Below, one piece after another: positions 18,702 through 30,026 of a DNA stretch of 64,000 bases (the first letter of the stretch is position 1; every line of letters starts with the position of its first letter). The position numbers and the translations under genes were made by a program. The notes under the pieces were generated by a model. It was not told the DNA's origin. It was given only the letters and a program-made list of their open reading frames with translations, and did not search any database. This DNA is from Naumannella halotolerans (GTDB lineage Bacteria; Actinomycetota; Actinomycetes; Propionibacteriales; Propionibacteriaceae). The stretch is taken from the NCBI RefSeq assembly GCF_004364645.1, contig NZ_SOAW01000001.1, forward strand, positions 2,170,001-2,234,000, given 5' to 3'.

Positions 18702-19999
18702 AGCTGCAGGCTCCGGTTGAAGATCCCGGCAAGATCATCTGCCTCGACCGGTTTCGGTGCCGTGCTCAGCAACCGCTCCTGCTTCAGCGATCCCTCCACG
18801 AGTTGATCGACATCGGCTTCACCGAAGCCGACCGCGCCGATGCCATTGGGGATCCCGATGTCGCGCATCAGGGCGATCAGCACCTCGGGCAGGAACTCGC
18901 GGGCATCCTGCGGGCACTGTGCACTCGGGTCCAACAACCTGGCCGCCTCGACATGCCGCTCGGGGTCGGCATCGAAGGTGAACCGGAATGCCTCCGGCGC
19001 GGTCAACGCGACCGCCATGCCGTGCGGCACCATGGCTTCGGTCCCGGGGTAGTCGGCGGGATGGAAGTCGGTGACCTGCCCGGCGATCGGGTACGCATTG
19101 GCGTGCGGGATGTGGACCCCGGCGTTGCCGAATCCCATCCCGGCGAAGGTGGCCGCCATCGCCATCGCCTGCCGGGCCTGGGCGTCCTTGCCGTCACGAA
19201 CCGCAGTCCGGAAGCTGCCCGACAGCAGGGACATGGCCTTGGCCGACCACATGTCGGAGATCGGGTTGGCGCCGCAATAGGGGACCCGCTGCTGCGGCTG
19301 CTTGGCCGGATAGGAGTCGTAGGGGCGTGCGGTCCAGGACTCCAGTGCGTGACAGAGAATGTCCATCCCGGCTGCGGCGGTCACCCCCGAGGGCTGGCTG
19401 AAGGTCAACTCGGGATCGATCACAGCCATGGCCGGGCGCAACCGCGGATGGGAGATCCCGGTCTTGACCTTCAGCGACAACACGTCGAGGACGCAGATGG
19501 TGGTGCTCTCGGCACCCGTACCGGTGGTCGTCGGTACCGCCACCAGCGGATGCAACGGTTCGCTCGGCGCCCTGCCCTGGCCGATCGGCGCATTGATGTA
19601 GTCCATCAACTCGCCCGGGTTGGTGCTCAACAGGTTGATCGCCTTCGCCGTGTCGATCGTCGACCCACCGCCGACCGCGACGAAACCGTCCCAGGGTCCG
19701 TTCTCCCGCGCCCACCCGACCGCCAGCGCCAACGACTCGTCGGTCGGTTCCACATGCACCTGGTCGAAGACCTGGGCCTCGATCCCGAAACGGCCCATCT
19801 GATCGGCGATCCGCTGCGGATGGCCGGAGGCGGCGATCCCGGGGTCGGTCACCACCAGCACCCGCTTCGCCCCGGTCAGGCTCAGGTCGTACCCGATCTC
19901 GGCCGAGGCACCGGAACCGAACTTCAGTTGCGGAGCCCCGTAGGTGAAGATCGTCTCGGTGGCCTGACCACCGTCGTGCGGCTGGTCGTTGTCGGACAT
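18695..19999 (-). CDS. Iron-containing alcohol dehydrogenase, hydroxyacid-oxoacid transhydrogenase-like
   Basis: 434 residues. GGGSTIDTAKAINLL is the NAD-binding motif; metal-binding His residues lie in ILCHALESW, VHIPHANAYP and VPHGMAVAL. The stretches NPISDMWSAKA and FAGMGFGNAGVHIPHANAYP and the inserted loop before them match the HOT/ADHFE1 branch, which couples 4-hydroxybutyrate oxidation to 2-oxoglutarate reduction. The start ATG has CAGGAGGGACC directly before it. It is followed by, and overlaps, the SDR gene. Confidence 0.88.
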   Translation of the reverse strand: MSDNDQPHDGGQATETIFTYGAPQLKFGSGASAEIGYDLSLTGAKRVLVVTDPGIAASGHPQRIADQMGRFGIEAQVFDQVHVEPTDESLALAVGWARENGPWDGFVAVGGGSTIDTAKAINLLSTNPGELMDYINAPIGQGRAPSEPLHPLVAVPTTTGTGAESTTICVLDVLSLKVKTGISHPRLRPAMAVIDPELTFSQPSGVTAAAGMDILCHALESWTARPYDSYPAKQPQQRVPYCGANPISDMWSAKAMSLLSGSFRTAVRDGKDAQARQAMAMAATFAGMGFGNAGVHIPHANAYPIAGQVTDFHPADYPGTEAMVPHGMAVALTAPEAFRFTFDADPERHVEAARLLDPSAQCPQDAREFLPEVLIALMRDIGIPNGIGAVGFGEADVDQLVEGSLKQERLLSTAPKPVEADDLAGIFNRSLQLW

Positions 20000-20172
20000 G
20001 GTCCCTCCTGAGCGTCATTGCCGGATGGCTTCGGGCTGCTGCCCGAGTGTCGGTTCCCGAGGCCACTTCGGCCCCGGGGCACCAGTCTTACGCAGCCGCT
20101 GATCGAGCGCTAGGTTGGGGTCCATCCGCGGGTCCGGCAACAGGGCCGGACCGGTAGCCGAAAGGGTCAACG

Positions 20173-21129
20173 ATGACCGAGAACGCACCGTCCATGGCCG
20201 AGTTCCTTGCCGGAGCCCCGAAGAACTGGGGCAAGTGGGGACCTGATGACGAAGTCGGATCGCTGAACTACCTGACCCCGGCGGAGGTGCTGCGCGGGGT
20301 CGCCGAGGCCCGGGAGGGCAAGGTGTTCACGCTGCAGCGGCTGATCGGTGACCCGGCCGGTGATCCGGTCTGGCCGGGGCGCGAGCCGGCGAAGCGGACG
20401 ATGATCCTCGACGAGGCGACCTGGGACCACGACGGCGCACCGCAATTCCCCGGGGGGTTGCACTACGCCGACGACAAGATCGAGGCCTTCCTGCAGGGAT
20501 CGACGCAGTACGACGCGCTGGGACATGTCTGGTACGACGGGCAGCTCTGGAACGGTTACGACGCCCGTACCACCGTCGGCGGTATGGACAAGGCGAGCGT
20601 CGAGCCGATCGCCGAACGGGGTGTGGTCGGGCGCGGGATCCTGCTGGACATGGCCCGTTTCCGGGGCAAGCAAGCGCTGGACAAGGCCGAGACGTTCACC
20701 CACGAGGACCTGCTCGCCTGTGCCCAGGCGCAGGGCCAGCAGATCGAGAAGCACGACGTCGTGGTGATCCGGACCAACTTCTTGTCCTGGTTCCACGAGC
20801 TGGGCGACGCCTTCTACGACGGATTCTGCGAACCCGGTCTGCGCTACTCGGTCGAACTCGCCGAGTGGTTCCAGCAGATGGAGATCCCCAACCTGGTCAC
20901 CGACACCATCGCCAACGAGATCACCACCGACCCCGACAGCGGGGTGGCCCTGCCCTTGCACAATGCGTTGATGCGCAACCTCGGGGTGACCCTGACCGAG
21001 ATCTGTGATCTGGAGAAGTTGGCGGCCGACTGCGCCGAGGACGGCCGCTACACCTTCCTCTACGCCGCCGCCCCGCTGAAGGTCCACCAGGCCACCGGTA
21101 GCCCGGTGAACCCGATCGCGATCAAGTGA
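20173..21129 (+). CDS. Cyclase-family (kynurenine formamidase-like) protein
   Basis: 318 residues of the metal-dependent cyclase family. The characteristic metal motif appears as STQYDALGHVWYDG, i.e. Gln-Tyr-Asp-x3-His in place of the usual His-Thr-x-Asp-x3-His, so one usual ligand is changed, as in many long members of the family. The reaction could be amide or lactone hydrolysis. A TAGGTT box lies at 20111 and CGAAAGGGTC stands before the ATG. It is divergent from the iron alcohol dehydrogenase; the two may share a control region. Confidence 0.8.
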   Translation: MTENAPSMAEFLAGAPKNWGKWGPDDEVGSLNYLTPAEVLRGVAEAREGKVFTLQRLIGDPAGDPVWPGREPAKRTMILDEATWDHDGAPQFPGGLHYADDKIEAFLQGSTQYDALGHVWYDGQLWNGYDARTTVGGMDKASVEPIAERGVVGRGILLDMARFRGKQALDKAETFTHEDLLACAQAQGQQIEKHDVVVIRTNFLSWFHELGDAFYDGFCEPGLRYSVELAEWFQQMEIPNLVTDTIANEITTDPDSGVALPLHNALMRNLGVTLTEICDLEKLAADCAEDGRYTFLYAAAPLKVHQATGSPVNPIAIK

Positions 21130-21197
21130 TGATCAGCTGACCGCAGGCGAGTTGATCACCGCACAGAAGTTGATCATGGGGGTCCCACCGATCGGGC

Positions 21198-22361
21198 TCA
21201 GCGGTTCAGCCAGGCCTGCCGTACCGCGTCGGAGACCGCCGGCACCACCCGCGGGTCGAACGGGCTGGGAATGATCAGGTCCGGACGCAGCTCGTCGACG
21301 ATCACATCGCTGAGGGCGTCGGCAGCCGCCAGTTTCATCTCCTCGGTGATCGTGGTGGCCCCGGCATCCAAGGCCCCCAGGAACACCCCGGGGAAGGCCA
21401 GCACGTTGTTGATCTGATTGGGGAAGTCGCTGCGCCCGGTGGCGACCACACTGGCGTACCTCGCGGCGACCTCGGGATGGATCTCCGGGGTCGGGTTGGA
21501 CAAGCCGAAGATGATCGCCTCCGGTGCCATGGTGGCGACCACCTCCTCGGCGATCGTGCCACCGGACAGGCCGACGAAGACATCGGCATCCCGCAGGGCC
21601 TCGGCGATCCCGCCGACGATGCCGCTGCGATTGGTCCAGCCGAGCAGCTCCGACTTCACCGGGGTCAGGTCGTCACGTTCGTCGCCGATGATGCCGCGGG
21701 AGTCCAGCATCAGGATATCGGCCACACCGTGGGCGTACAGCATCTTGGCGCAGGCGATCCCGGCAGCCCCGGCACCGGAGATGACCACCTTCAGCGAACC
21801 GTCCTCCCGGCCGGTCAGTCGCCGGGCATTGCGCATCGCCGCGGTCACCACGATCGCCGTACCGTGCTGATCGTCGTGCATCACCGGGATGTCGAGGCGT
21901 TCGCGCAGCCGGTCCTCGATCTCGAAACACCGGGGTGCCGAGATGTCCTCCAGGTTGATCGCACCGAACGACGGGGCCATCCGTACCACCGTCTCCACGA
22001 ACTCGTCGACATCGGTGGTGTCCAGGGCGATCGGGAACGAGGCCAGCCCGGAGAACTCGGTGAACAGGCAGGACTTGCCCTCCATCACCGGCAGCGAGGC
22101 GACCGGCCCGATGTCGCCCAGGCCGAGCACGGCCGTACCGTCGGTGATCACCGCGACGGTACGTGGGGAGGAGAGGTACTTCGGTGCCTCCGACGGGTAC
22201 TCGGCCAGCCGCCGGGACACCTCGGCGACACCGGGTGTGTAGACCAGGGACAGGTCGGCGGCATCGCGGATCGGTCGCTTCGAACCGATGGACAGTTTGC
22301 CGCCGTCGTGGGCGTCGTAGATCGGCTGCAGCGCAGCGTCGATCGGCGGTGGGGTGGTCAT
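21198..22361 (-). CDS. NAD(P)-dependent malic enzyme
   Basis: 387 residues, the short bacterial form. Visible are the malate site LVYTPGVAEV, the metal-site stretch INLEDISAPRCFEIEDRLRE, the His-Asp-Asp-Gln-His-Gly-Thr segment and the nucleotide motif ISGAGAAGIACAK. It decarboxylates malate to pyruvate. The ATG at 22361 is preferred over an upstream in-frame ATG because GGAGTACC stands before it. It is the last gene of the metabolic block before rplL and is transcribed alone. Confidence 0.92.
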   Translation of the reverse strand: MTTPPPIDAALQPIYDAHDGGKLSIGSKRPIRDAADLSLVYTPGVAEVSRRLAEYPSEAPKYLSSPRTVAVITDGTAVLGLGDIGPVASLPVMEGKSCLFTEFSGLASFPIALDTTDVDEFVETVVRMAPSFGAINLEDISAPRCFEIEDRLRERLDIPVMHDDQHGTAIVVTAAMRNARRLTGREDGSLKVVISGAGAAGIACAKMLYAHGVADILMLDSRGIIGDERDDLTPVKSELLGWTNRSGIVGGIAEALRDADVFVGLSGGTIAEEVVATMAPEAIIFGLSNPTPEIHPEVAARYASVVATGRSDFPNQINNVLAFPGVFLGALDAGATTITEEMKLAAADALSDVIVDELRPDLIIPSPFDPRVVPAVSDAVRQAWLNR

Positions 22362-22544
22362 GGCGGGTACTCCTGGAACGAAGGTCTCGACTGCGAGGGT
22401 CACCCGCGCTGATGACTCCGGGGGTCACCCGGCGACCGCCATGCTCGCACAGACTCCGGCCCTTGGCCAGCACCGGCCGGGCGCCGATTCCCAACCGTGA
22501 CCAATGACACCGGCGCCCCCCACCCCGGCAGCGGGCCGAACACA

Positions 22545-22609
22545 CAGGAGGCGGGACCGGAAGATCCGGACCCGCCTCCTGCGGTACTTCGATCACCCCC
22601 TGACGGGGG
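22545..22609 (-). terminator. Terminator hairpins after rplL
   Basis: The main hairpin pairs CAGGAGGCGGG (22545-22555) with CCCGCCTCCTG (22571-22581), with an inner CCGG pair. A second small hairpin, CCCCC-TGA-CGGGGG, lies at 22596-22609 directly past the rplL stop. Confidence 0.75.
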
Positions 22610-22615
22610 CAGCAA

Positions 22616-23008
22616 TCACTTCAGGGTGACGCTGGCGCCGGCGGCCTCGAGGGCCTCCTTGGCCTTCTCCGCGTCTTCCTTCTTGGCGCCTTCGAGGATC
22701 GCCTTCGGAGCGGACTCGACCAGATCCTTGGCCTCCTTCAGCCCGAGGCTGGTCAGCGCACGGACCTCCTTGATGACGGCAATCTTCTTGCCACCATCGG
22801 AATCCAGGATCACGTCGAAGGAGTCCTTCTCCTCCTCGGCCGGGGCGTCGCCACCGGCGCCGCCGGCAGCCGGGGCCGCGACAGCCGCGACCGGAGCAGC
22901 GGCCTTGACGTCGAAGGTCTCCTCGAACTGCTTCACGAACTCGGACAGCTCGATCAGGGTGAGCTCCTTGAAAGCATCGAGGAGCTCTTCGTTGCTCAGC
23001 TTCGCCAT
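22616..23008 (-). CDS. rplL: 50S ribosomal protein L7/L12
   Basis: 130 residues: an N-terminal dimerisation helix pair ([20 protein letters not shown]), an Ala/Gly-rich hinge around residues 35-55 and the C-terminal factor-binding domain with [10 protein letters not shown]. It recruits elongation factors to the ribosome. AAGGAAGGAACGCC precedes the ATG. It follows rplJ by 86 bases and is closed by a hairpin. Confidence 0.98.
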   Translation of the reverse strand: MAKLSNEELLDAFKELTLIELSEFVKQFEETFDVKAAAPVAAVAAPAAGGAGGDAPAEEEKDSFDVILDSDGGKKIAVIKEVRALTSLGLKEAKDLVESAPKAILEGAKKEDAEKAKEALEAAGASVTLK

Positions 23009-23094
23009 GGTGGCGTTCCTTCCTTCAGCTCCGGCTGGTGCCGGAAGTCTTGTTCGGCCCGATTGAGCCGGTTGGTGTGGTGGTGTTGCGGGTC

Positions 23095-23712
23095 TTACTC
23101 TGCTGCGGGCTCTTCGGCGGCTGCCGGGGAGTCCTGCTGCTCCTGCGCTGCGGGTGCCTCGGCCGCCGGCGTACCGGCTCCACCGATCAGCTCCGGGTTC
23201 TCCTCCGCTGCAGCCTGCAGCGCAGCGAAGGTACGCACCGCTTCGGTGAGCGGGGCGGCGAACAGGGCTGCGGCATTGGACATGGAAGCCTTCATGGCAC
23301 CTGCGAGCTTGGCGAGCAGAACCTCGCGCGACTCCAGGTCGGCCAGCTTGGTCACGTCCTCGGCGCCAAGGACGCGGCCGTCCATGACACCACCCTTCAG
23401 CACCAGGAGCGGGTTTGCCTTGGCGAAATCACGCAGGCCCTTGGCCACAGTGGCCACGTCACCGTTGATGAAGGCGACAGCGGTCGGCCCGACGAGCTTG
23501 TCGTCGAGGCCGTCGATGCCGGCATCCTTCGCGGCACGCTGGGTCAGCGTGTTCTTCGTCACGGCGTAGGTTGCTTCGTCACCGAGCGAGCGCCGAAGTT
23601 CCTTCAGCGCCGACACGGAGAGTCCGCGGTACTCGGTGAGCACGACGGCATCGGAGTCGCTGAACCGTGCAGTCAGCTCCTTGACCGTGGCTACCTTGTC
23701 TGGCCTCGCCAT
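23095..23712 (-). CDS. rplJ: 50S ribosomal protein L10
   Basis: 205 residues. The N-terminal RNA-binding part ([35 protein letters not shown]) is conserved and the C-terminal helix that holds L7/L12 dimers carries a long Ala/Glu-rich tail. In the ribosome it anchors the L7/L12 stalk. It is preceded by a leader of about 190 bases with a terminator-like hairpin, so attenuation by L10 or L10-L12 binding is likely. Confidence 0.98.
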   Translation of the reverse strand: MARPDKVATVKELTARFSDSDAVVLTEYRGLSVSALKELRRSLGDEATYAVTKNTLTQRAAKDAGIDGLDDKLVGPTAVAFINGDVATVAKGLRDFAKANPLLVLKGGVMDGRVLGAEDVTKLADLESREVLLAKLAGAMKASMSNAAALFAAPLTEAVRTFAALQAAAEENPELIGGAGTPAAEAPAAQEQQDSPAAAEEPAAE

Positions 23713-23904
23713 GGGTATCCCTTCCTTGATTGCTGGTTGCCGAGGACCACAGGCTGGAAGGCATCAAAAAAGCCCCGGCGCACAGGCGCAACGGGGCGTC
23801 ACGGATCGGGTTCGTGATCGAACGGCGATCCTGCTTCGTTTCTCCTGCGCGGGCTTCCTGACGGAATTTCGGTCACGCGGACGTGACACCAGCGGTCTTC
23901 GGCA
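23713..23904 (-). ncRNA. rplJ leader (L10 leader-type regulatory region)
   Basis: The untranslated region from the predicted start near 23904 to the rplJ ATG. It carries several self-complementary stretches and ends with a T-run hairpin about 50 bases before the gene. L10 leaders with this position control rplJ-rplL in many bacteria. I assign it from position and the hairpin; I did not fold it. Confidence 0.6.
23765..23797 (-). terminator. Attenuator hairpin in the rplJ leader
   Basis: Minus strand: GCCCC, 16 bases rich in complementary GCGCC/GGCGC, GGGGC, then TTTTTT. It is the only intrinsic terminator with a real T-run seen here, placed 53 bases before rplJ. Confidence 0.8.
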
Positions 23905-23910
23905 GCGCCC

Positions 23911-23938
23911 ACTTTACGCGGCCCGCGGTGCTGGACAA
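23911..23938 (-). promoter_or_regulatory. Promoter of rplJ-rplL
   Basis: TTGTCC (23933-23938) and TAAAGT (23911-23916) on the minus strand with 16 bases between. It lies directly after the kdpE stop. Confidence 0.6.
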
Positions 23939-23956
23939 AATCGAGCACCCGACGGC

Positions 23957-24658
23957 TCACCGGGCGGGCGGAACCTGCAGCCGGTATCCCATGCCGGCCT
24001 CGGTGATCAGGAACTGCGGTGCGGCCGGGTCGGGTTCGAGCTTCTTGCGCAGTTGGGAGAGGTACAGACGCAGGTAACCGGTGTCGGTGACATGGTCACT
24101 GCCCCAGATCTCGGTCAGCATCGTCTGCCGGGTGATGAGCTTCCCCGGGTTCCGGGCCATCAGCTCCAGCACCTGCCACTCAGTCGGCGTGAGCCGTACC
24201 GGCCGCTCCTGCGGTCCGCTGCCCCGGGTCACGGTGCGCGCACTCAGGTCGATCGTCACCTCGCCGAGGACCAGCATCGGCTCGCTGCCGCCGGCGGGGA
24301 CGATCCGCCGGGTCAGCGCCCGGACCCGCGCCAGCAGTTCGTCGATCGAGAACGGCTTGGTCACGTAGTCGTCGGCACCGGCGTCCAGGGCCTGCACCTT
24401 CTCCGCCGAACCGCTGCGTCCGGAGACGACCAGGATCGGCGCACTCGACCACCCGCGTACCGCCTCGATCACGGCGATCCCGTCGAGTTTCGGCATTCCG
24501 AGATCGACCATGATCAGGTCCGGACGGCGATCGATCGCCGCCGCAATGGCCTGCTCACCGTCGGCGGCGAGGATCACCTCGTACCCCTTCGCGCCCAGGG
24601 TGATCCGGAGGGCACGCAGGATCTGCGGATCGTCGTCGACGATCAATACCTTGATCAC
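23957..24658 (-). CDS. kdpE: KdpE response regulator
   Basis: 233 residues of the OmpR/PhoB class. The receiver domain shows the acidic pocket VDDDP, the phosphorylated Asp in MVDLGMPKLDG and the Lys in DYVTKPFS; the C-terminal winged helix includes LTPTEWQVLELMARNPG and DTGYLRLYLSQLRKKLE. It should activate kdp when potassium is low or turgor is lost. The GTG start overlaps the kdpD stop as GTGA. Confidence 0.95.
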   Translation of the reverse strand: MIKVLIVDDDPQILRALRITLGAKGYEVILAADGEQAIAAAIDRRPDLIMVDLGMPKLDGIAVIEAVRGWSSAPILVVSGRSGSAEKVQALDAGADDYVTKPFSIDELLARVRALTRRIVPAGGSEPMLVLGEVTIDLSARTVTRGSGPQERPVRLTPTEWQVLELMARNPGKLITRQTMLTEIWGSDHVTDTGYLRLYLSQLRKKLEPDPAAPQFLITEAGMGYRLQVPPAR

Positions 24659-27210
24659 CGTGTCGCCTCCGGTTCTCCGGCCCCGGCCAGTTCGAGGGTG
24701 ATCACCATCGTCAGCCCACCGCCGGGGGTGTCCTCCGGGCCGATCGTGCCCCCCATACCCTCGACGAATCCTCGCGACAGCGCCAGCCCGAGTCCCAGTC
24801 CGGTGGTGTTGTCGGTGTCGCCCTCGCGCTGGAACGGTACGAACAATCCCGCCAACCGTTCCGCCGGCACCCCGGGACCGTGATCGATCACCCTGATCTG
24901 CAACTGGTCGGCGAAGGTGCTGGTGGCGATCCGTACCGCGATGCCCTCGGGTGAGTAGCGCTGTGCGTTCAACAACAGGTTCACCAGCACCCTCTGCAAC
25001 AGGATCGGGTCGGCGAGGACTTCGCGCTCACCGTGCGCCAGGTCGATCTCCAGGTCGTCGGGACCGAGCCCGAGCTCGTCCAGGGTGAAGACGATCACCT
25101 CGGCCGGATCGACCGGTACGGGAGTGATGCTCAGCGCACCGGCCTGCAGTTTGCTCACGTCCAGCAGATCGTTGATCAGGGTGGACAGGGCGCCGAGGCT
25201 GTCGTCGGCGGTCTCGAGCAGGTCCTGGCGGTCCTGTTCGGTGAGGTACGGCCCGGTGATCCGTAACCCGCTGACCGCGGCGGTGGCCGAGGCCAGCGGG
25301 CGTCGCAGGTCGTGTCCGAGTGCGGCCAGCAAGGCACTGCGTACGCGCTCCGAGGCCGCCAACGGGGCCACCTCGCTGGCGGTCTCGGCCAGATCGCTGT
25401 GTTCCAGGGCGGCATCGAGTTGGGCGATGAGCACATTCAGCAGCCGCCGCTCCGAGGCGGCCGGATCCGGTCCGGTCAGCTCCAGCACGGCCCGTTCCCC
25501 CACCTCGAACCGGGAGGTTGTCGTACCCCCTGCCGGGTTCGCCCCCTCGCCGACCGACTCGGTCAGCAGCTCACCCGGTGCCCTGCCTGCCTCGAGCGGC
25601 CCGCCGGTCCGGGACGGACCGAGTGCGCGGAGCCGGACCGCCGACAGTCCGAACACCTCGCGGGTGCGTTCGACGATCGCCTGCACGGCGTCCTGCCCGC
25701 GCAGGACACTGCCGGCCACAGTGGCCACCACCTCCGACTCCGCCGCCGCCCGCCTGGCTGCCCTGGTCTGTCGCGCCCCCCGATCGACGACCACGCTGAC
25801 CAGGACGGCGACCAGGGTGTAGAGCAGCAGGGTTGCCCATCCCTGCGGGCTGGCGATGGCGACGGTGAACCGCGGCTCGATGAAGAAGACGTTCAGGGTC
25901 AGCCCGGACATCACGGCGGTGAACACCGCCGGCCAGAGACCGCCGACCAGGGCCACCACGACGACCAGCAATTGGTAGAACAGCACATCACTGGTGATCG
26001 AGGTGGCCGAGCGTCCGATGACCAGGGCGATGGTCAGCAGTGGCCCTGCCAGCAGTGACAGGCAGAAGCCGGCGATACGTCGGCGGCGACTGAGCGCCCC
26101 GCCGGCCCGGGGCAGGCGCAGCGGCCGGGCGGCTGCTGCATGGGTGACCAGGTGGACGTCGATGTTGCCCGACTCCCGGACCACCGTCGCCCCGATCCCC
26201 GGCCCGGTCAGCGCCGTCGCCAGCCGTCCACGTCGGCTGGCCCCGAGCACCAACTGGGTGGCGTTGACACCGCGGGCGAACTCGACCAGTGCTTCCGGCA
26301 CGTCGTCACCGACCACCTGGTGGTAACTGCCACCGAGGCGCTCGACCAGGGATCGTTGCGCGGCCAGCAGCGCGGGGTCGGCCGAGCGCAACCCGTCCTG
26401 GCTGACCACATGCACCGCGAGCAGTTGGCCACCGGCGGAACGGGCGGCGATCCTCGCGCCGCGGCGCAGCAGGATCTCCCCCTCCGGCCCGCCGGTGAGT
26501 GCCACCACCACCCTCTCGCGCGCCTCCCAGGTCTGGGAGATGCCCTGTTGGGCGCGATAGTTCACCAGCGCCGAGTCGACCTCGTCGGCCAGCCACAGCA
26601 GCGCCAGTTCTCGCAGCGCGGTCAGGTTGCCCAAACGGAAGTAGTTCGACAGGGCCGCATCGATCCGCTCGGCCGGGTACACCTGTCCGGCCGACAGCCG
26701 ATCCCGCAGTGCCTGGGGAGCCAGGTCGACGACCTCGATCTGCTCGGCCCGGCGCAGGAAGTCATCGGGAACCGTCTCCCGTTGCGGAACCCCGGTGATC
26801 TGCTCCACGACATCGTTCAACGACTCGATGTGCTGGATGTTCAACGTCGAGATCACATCGATGCCGGCGTCGAGGATCCGTCGGACGTCCTGCCATCGCT
26901 TGCCCTCGGCCGAGCCGGGTGCCCTGGTGTGCGCCAACTCGTCGACCAGCGCCACCGCGGGACGGCGGGCGATCAGCGCCTCGGTGTCCATCTCCGACAG
27001 GTCCACCCCGCGGTGCCGGACGGTGGTTCTCGGTACCTGTTCCAGGCCCTCGCAGAGCCGGGCCGTCGCCTTCCGACCGTGGGTCTCCACGATCGCCACC
27101 ACGACATCGGAGCCCTCGTCCTGCAGTCGGTGGCCCTCCTCCAACATGGCGTAGGTCTTGCCGACGCCGGGGGCGGCCCCGAGCAGCACCCGCAACCGCC
27201 CCCGACCCAT
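24655..27210 (-). CDS. kdpD: KdpD sensor histidine kinase
   Basis: 851 residues with the full KdpD layout: N-terminal KdpD domain with Walker A GAAPGVGKT (residues 11-19) and DELAHTRAPGS, a universal-stress-protein-like domain (about 230-360), four close membrane segments (about 385-480), a GAF-like part, the H-box ALGHDLRRPLAS and ATPase motifs NLLLNAQRYSPEG, DHGPGVP and GLGLALSRGFVEGMGG. It senses potassium and phosphorylates KdpE. The ATG lies one base past the kdpC stop. Confidence 0.95.
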   Translation of the reverse strand: MGRGRLRVLLGAAPGVGKTYAMLEEGHRLQDEGSDVVVAIVETHGRKATARLCEGLEQVPRTTVRHRGVDLSEMDTEALIARRPAVALVDELAHTRAPGSAEGKRWQDVRRILDAGIDVISTLNIQHIESLNDVVEQITGVPQRETVPDDFLRRAEQIEVVDLAPQALRDRLSAGQVYPAERIDAALSNYFRLGNLTALRELALLWLADEVDSALVNYRAQQGISQTWEARERVVVALTGGPEGEILLRRGARIAARSAGGQLLAVHVVSQDGLRSADPALLAAQRSLVERLGGSYHQVVGDDVPEALVEFARGVNATQLVLGASRRGRLATALTGPGIGATVVRESGNIDVHLVTHAAAARPLRLPRAGGALSRRRRIAGFCLSLLAGPLLTIALVIGRSATSITSDVLFYQLLVVVVALVGGLWPAVFTAVMSGLTLNVFFIEPRFTVAIASPQGWATLLLYTLVAVLVSVVVDRGARQTRAARRAAAESEVVATVAGSVLRGQDAVQAIVERTREVFGLSAVRLRALGPSRTGGPLEAGRAPGELLTESVGEGANPAGGTTTSRFEVGERAVLELTGPDPAASERRLLNVLIAQLDAALEHSDLAETASEVAPLAASERVRSALLAALGHDLRRPLASATAAVSGLRITGPYLTEQDRQDLLETADDSLGALSTLINDLLDVSKLQAGALSITPVPVDPAEVIVFTLDELGLGPDDLEIDLAHGEREVLADPILLQRVLVNLLLNAQRYSPEGIAVRIATSTFADQLQIRVIDHGPGVPAERLAGLFVPFQREGDTDNTTGLGLGLALSRGFVEGMGGTIGPEDTPGGGLTMVITLELAGAGEPEATR

Positions 27211-27211
27211 C

Positions 27212-27823
27212 TCAGCCTCCCAACCGATCCAGCGCGATGTTCAACTCCAGCACGTTCACCCGCGGCTCACCGAGGAACCCGAGGTCGCGGTCCTGCGTGT
27301 GCGCGATCACCAAGTCTTGCACCTCGGACACCGGCAGACCGCGGGCCTCGGCGACCCGGCGTACCTGGATCCCGGCATGGGCGGGACTGATGTCGGGGTC
27401 CAGCCCGGATGCCGAGGCGGTCACGGCGTCGGCCGGTACGGCTTCGGGTGCGATCCGGTTGAAAGCCGCGACCTCGGCCCGACGCTGCTCGATGGCGGCG
27501 ATCAGGTCGGGGTTCTCCGGCCCGGCATTGGACCCGGCCGAGGAGGTGGCGTCGTATCCGTCCCCGGCAGCCGAGGGGCGTGGCTGGAAGTACTCGGGCA
27601 GCGGGTTGCCGGCCGGGTCGGCGAAGGACTGGCCCAGAAGTGCGGAGCCGACCACCTCACCGGAGGCATCGGTCACCATCGAGCCGTTGGCCCGGTGATT
27701 CCACAGCAGTTGTCCGACCGCGGTGATCACCAACCCGTAGGCGATCACCAGTACGGTCAGCACGATCATGCTCCGGACGGCGACGGCGGCCGTCCTCCCC
27801 AGACTTCTGGTCGAGGTACTCAT
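27212..27823 (-). CDS. kdpC: Potassium-transporting ATPase subunit C
   Basis: 203 residues: one N-terminal membrane helix (about 17-40, SMIVLTVLVIAYGLVITAVG) and a periplasmic-side domain with GSALLGQSF, FQPRPSAAG, SGLDPDISPAHAGIQV and the closing VNVLELNIALDRL. It helps ATP binding in the KdpFABC complex. It lies 24 bases after kdpB, with GAAGGAGAAC before the ATG. Confidence 0.96.
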   Translation of the reverse strand: MSTSTRSLGRTAAVAVRSMIVLTVLVIAYGLVITAVGQLLWNHRANGSMVTDASGEVVGSALLGQSFADPAGNPLPEYFQPRPSAAGDGYDATSSAGSNAGPENPDLIAAIEQRRAEVAAFNRIAPEAVPADAVTASASGLDPDISPAHAGIQVRRVAEARGLPVSEVQDLVIAHTQDRDLGFLGEPRVNVLELNIALDRLGG

Positions 27824-27847
27824 GTGGTTGTTCTCCTTCGCAAGCTG

Positions 27848-30022
<2,175 letters not shown>

Positions 30023-30026
30023 GTCC

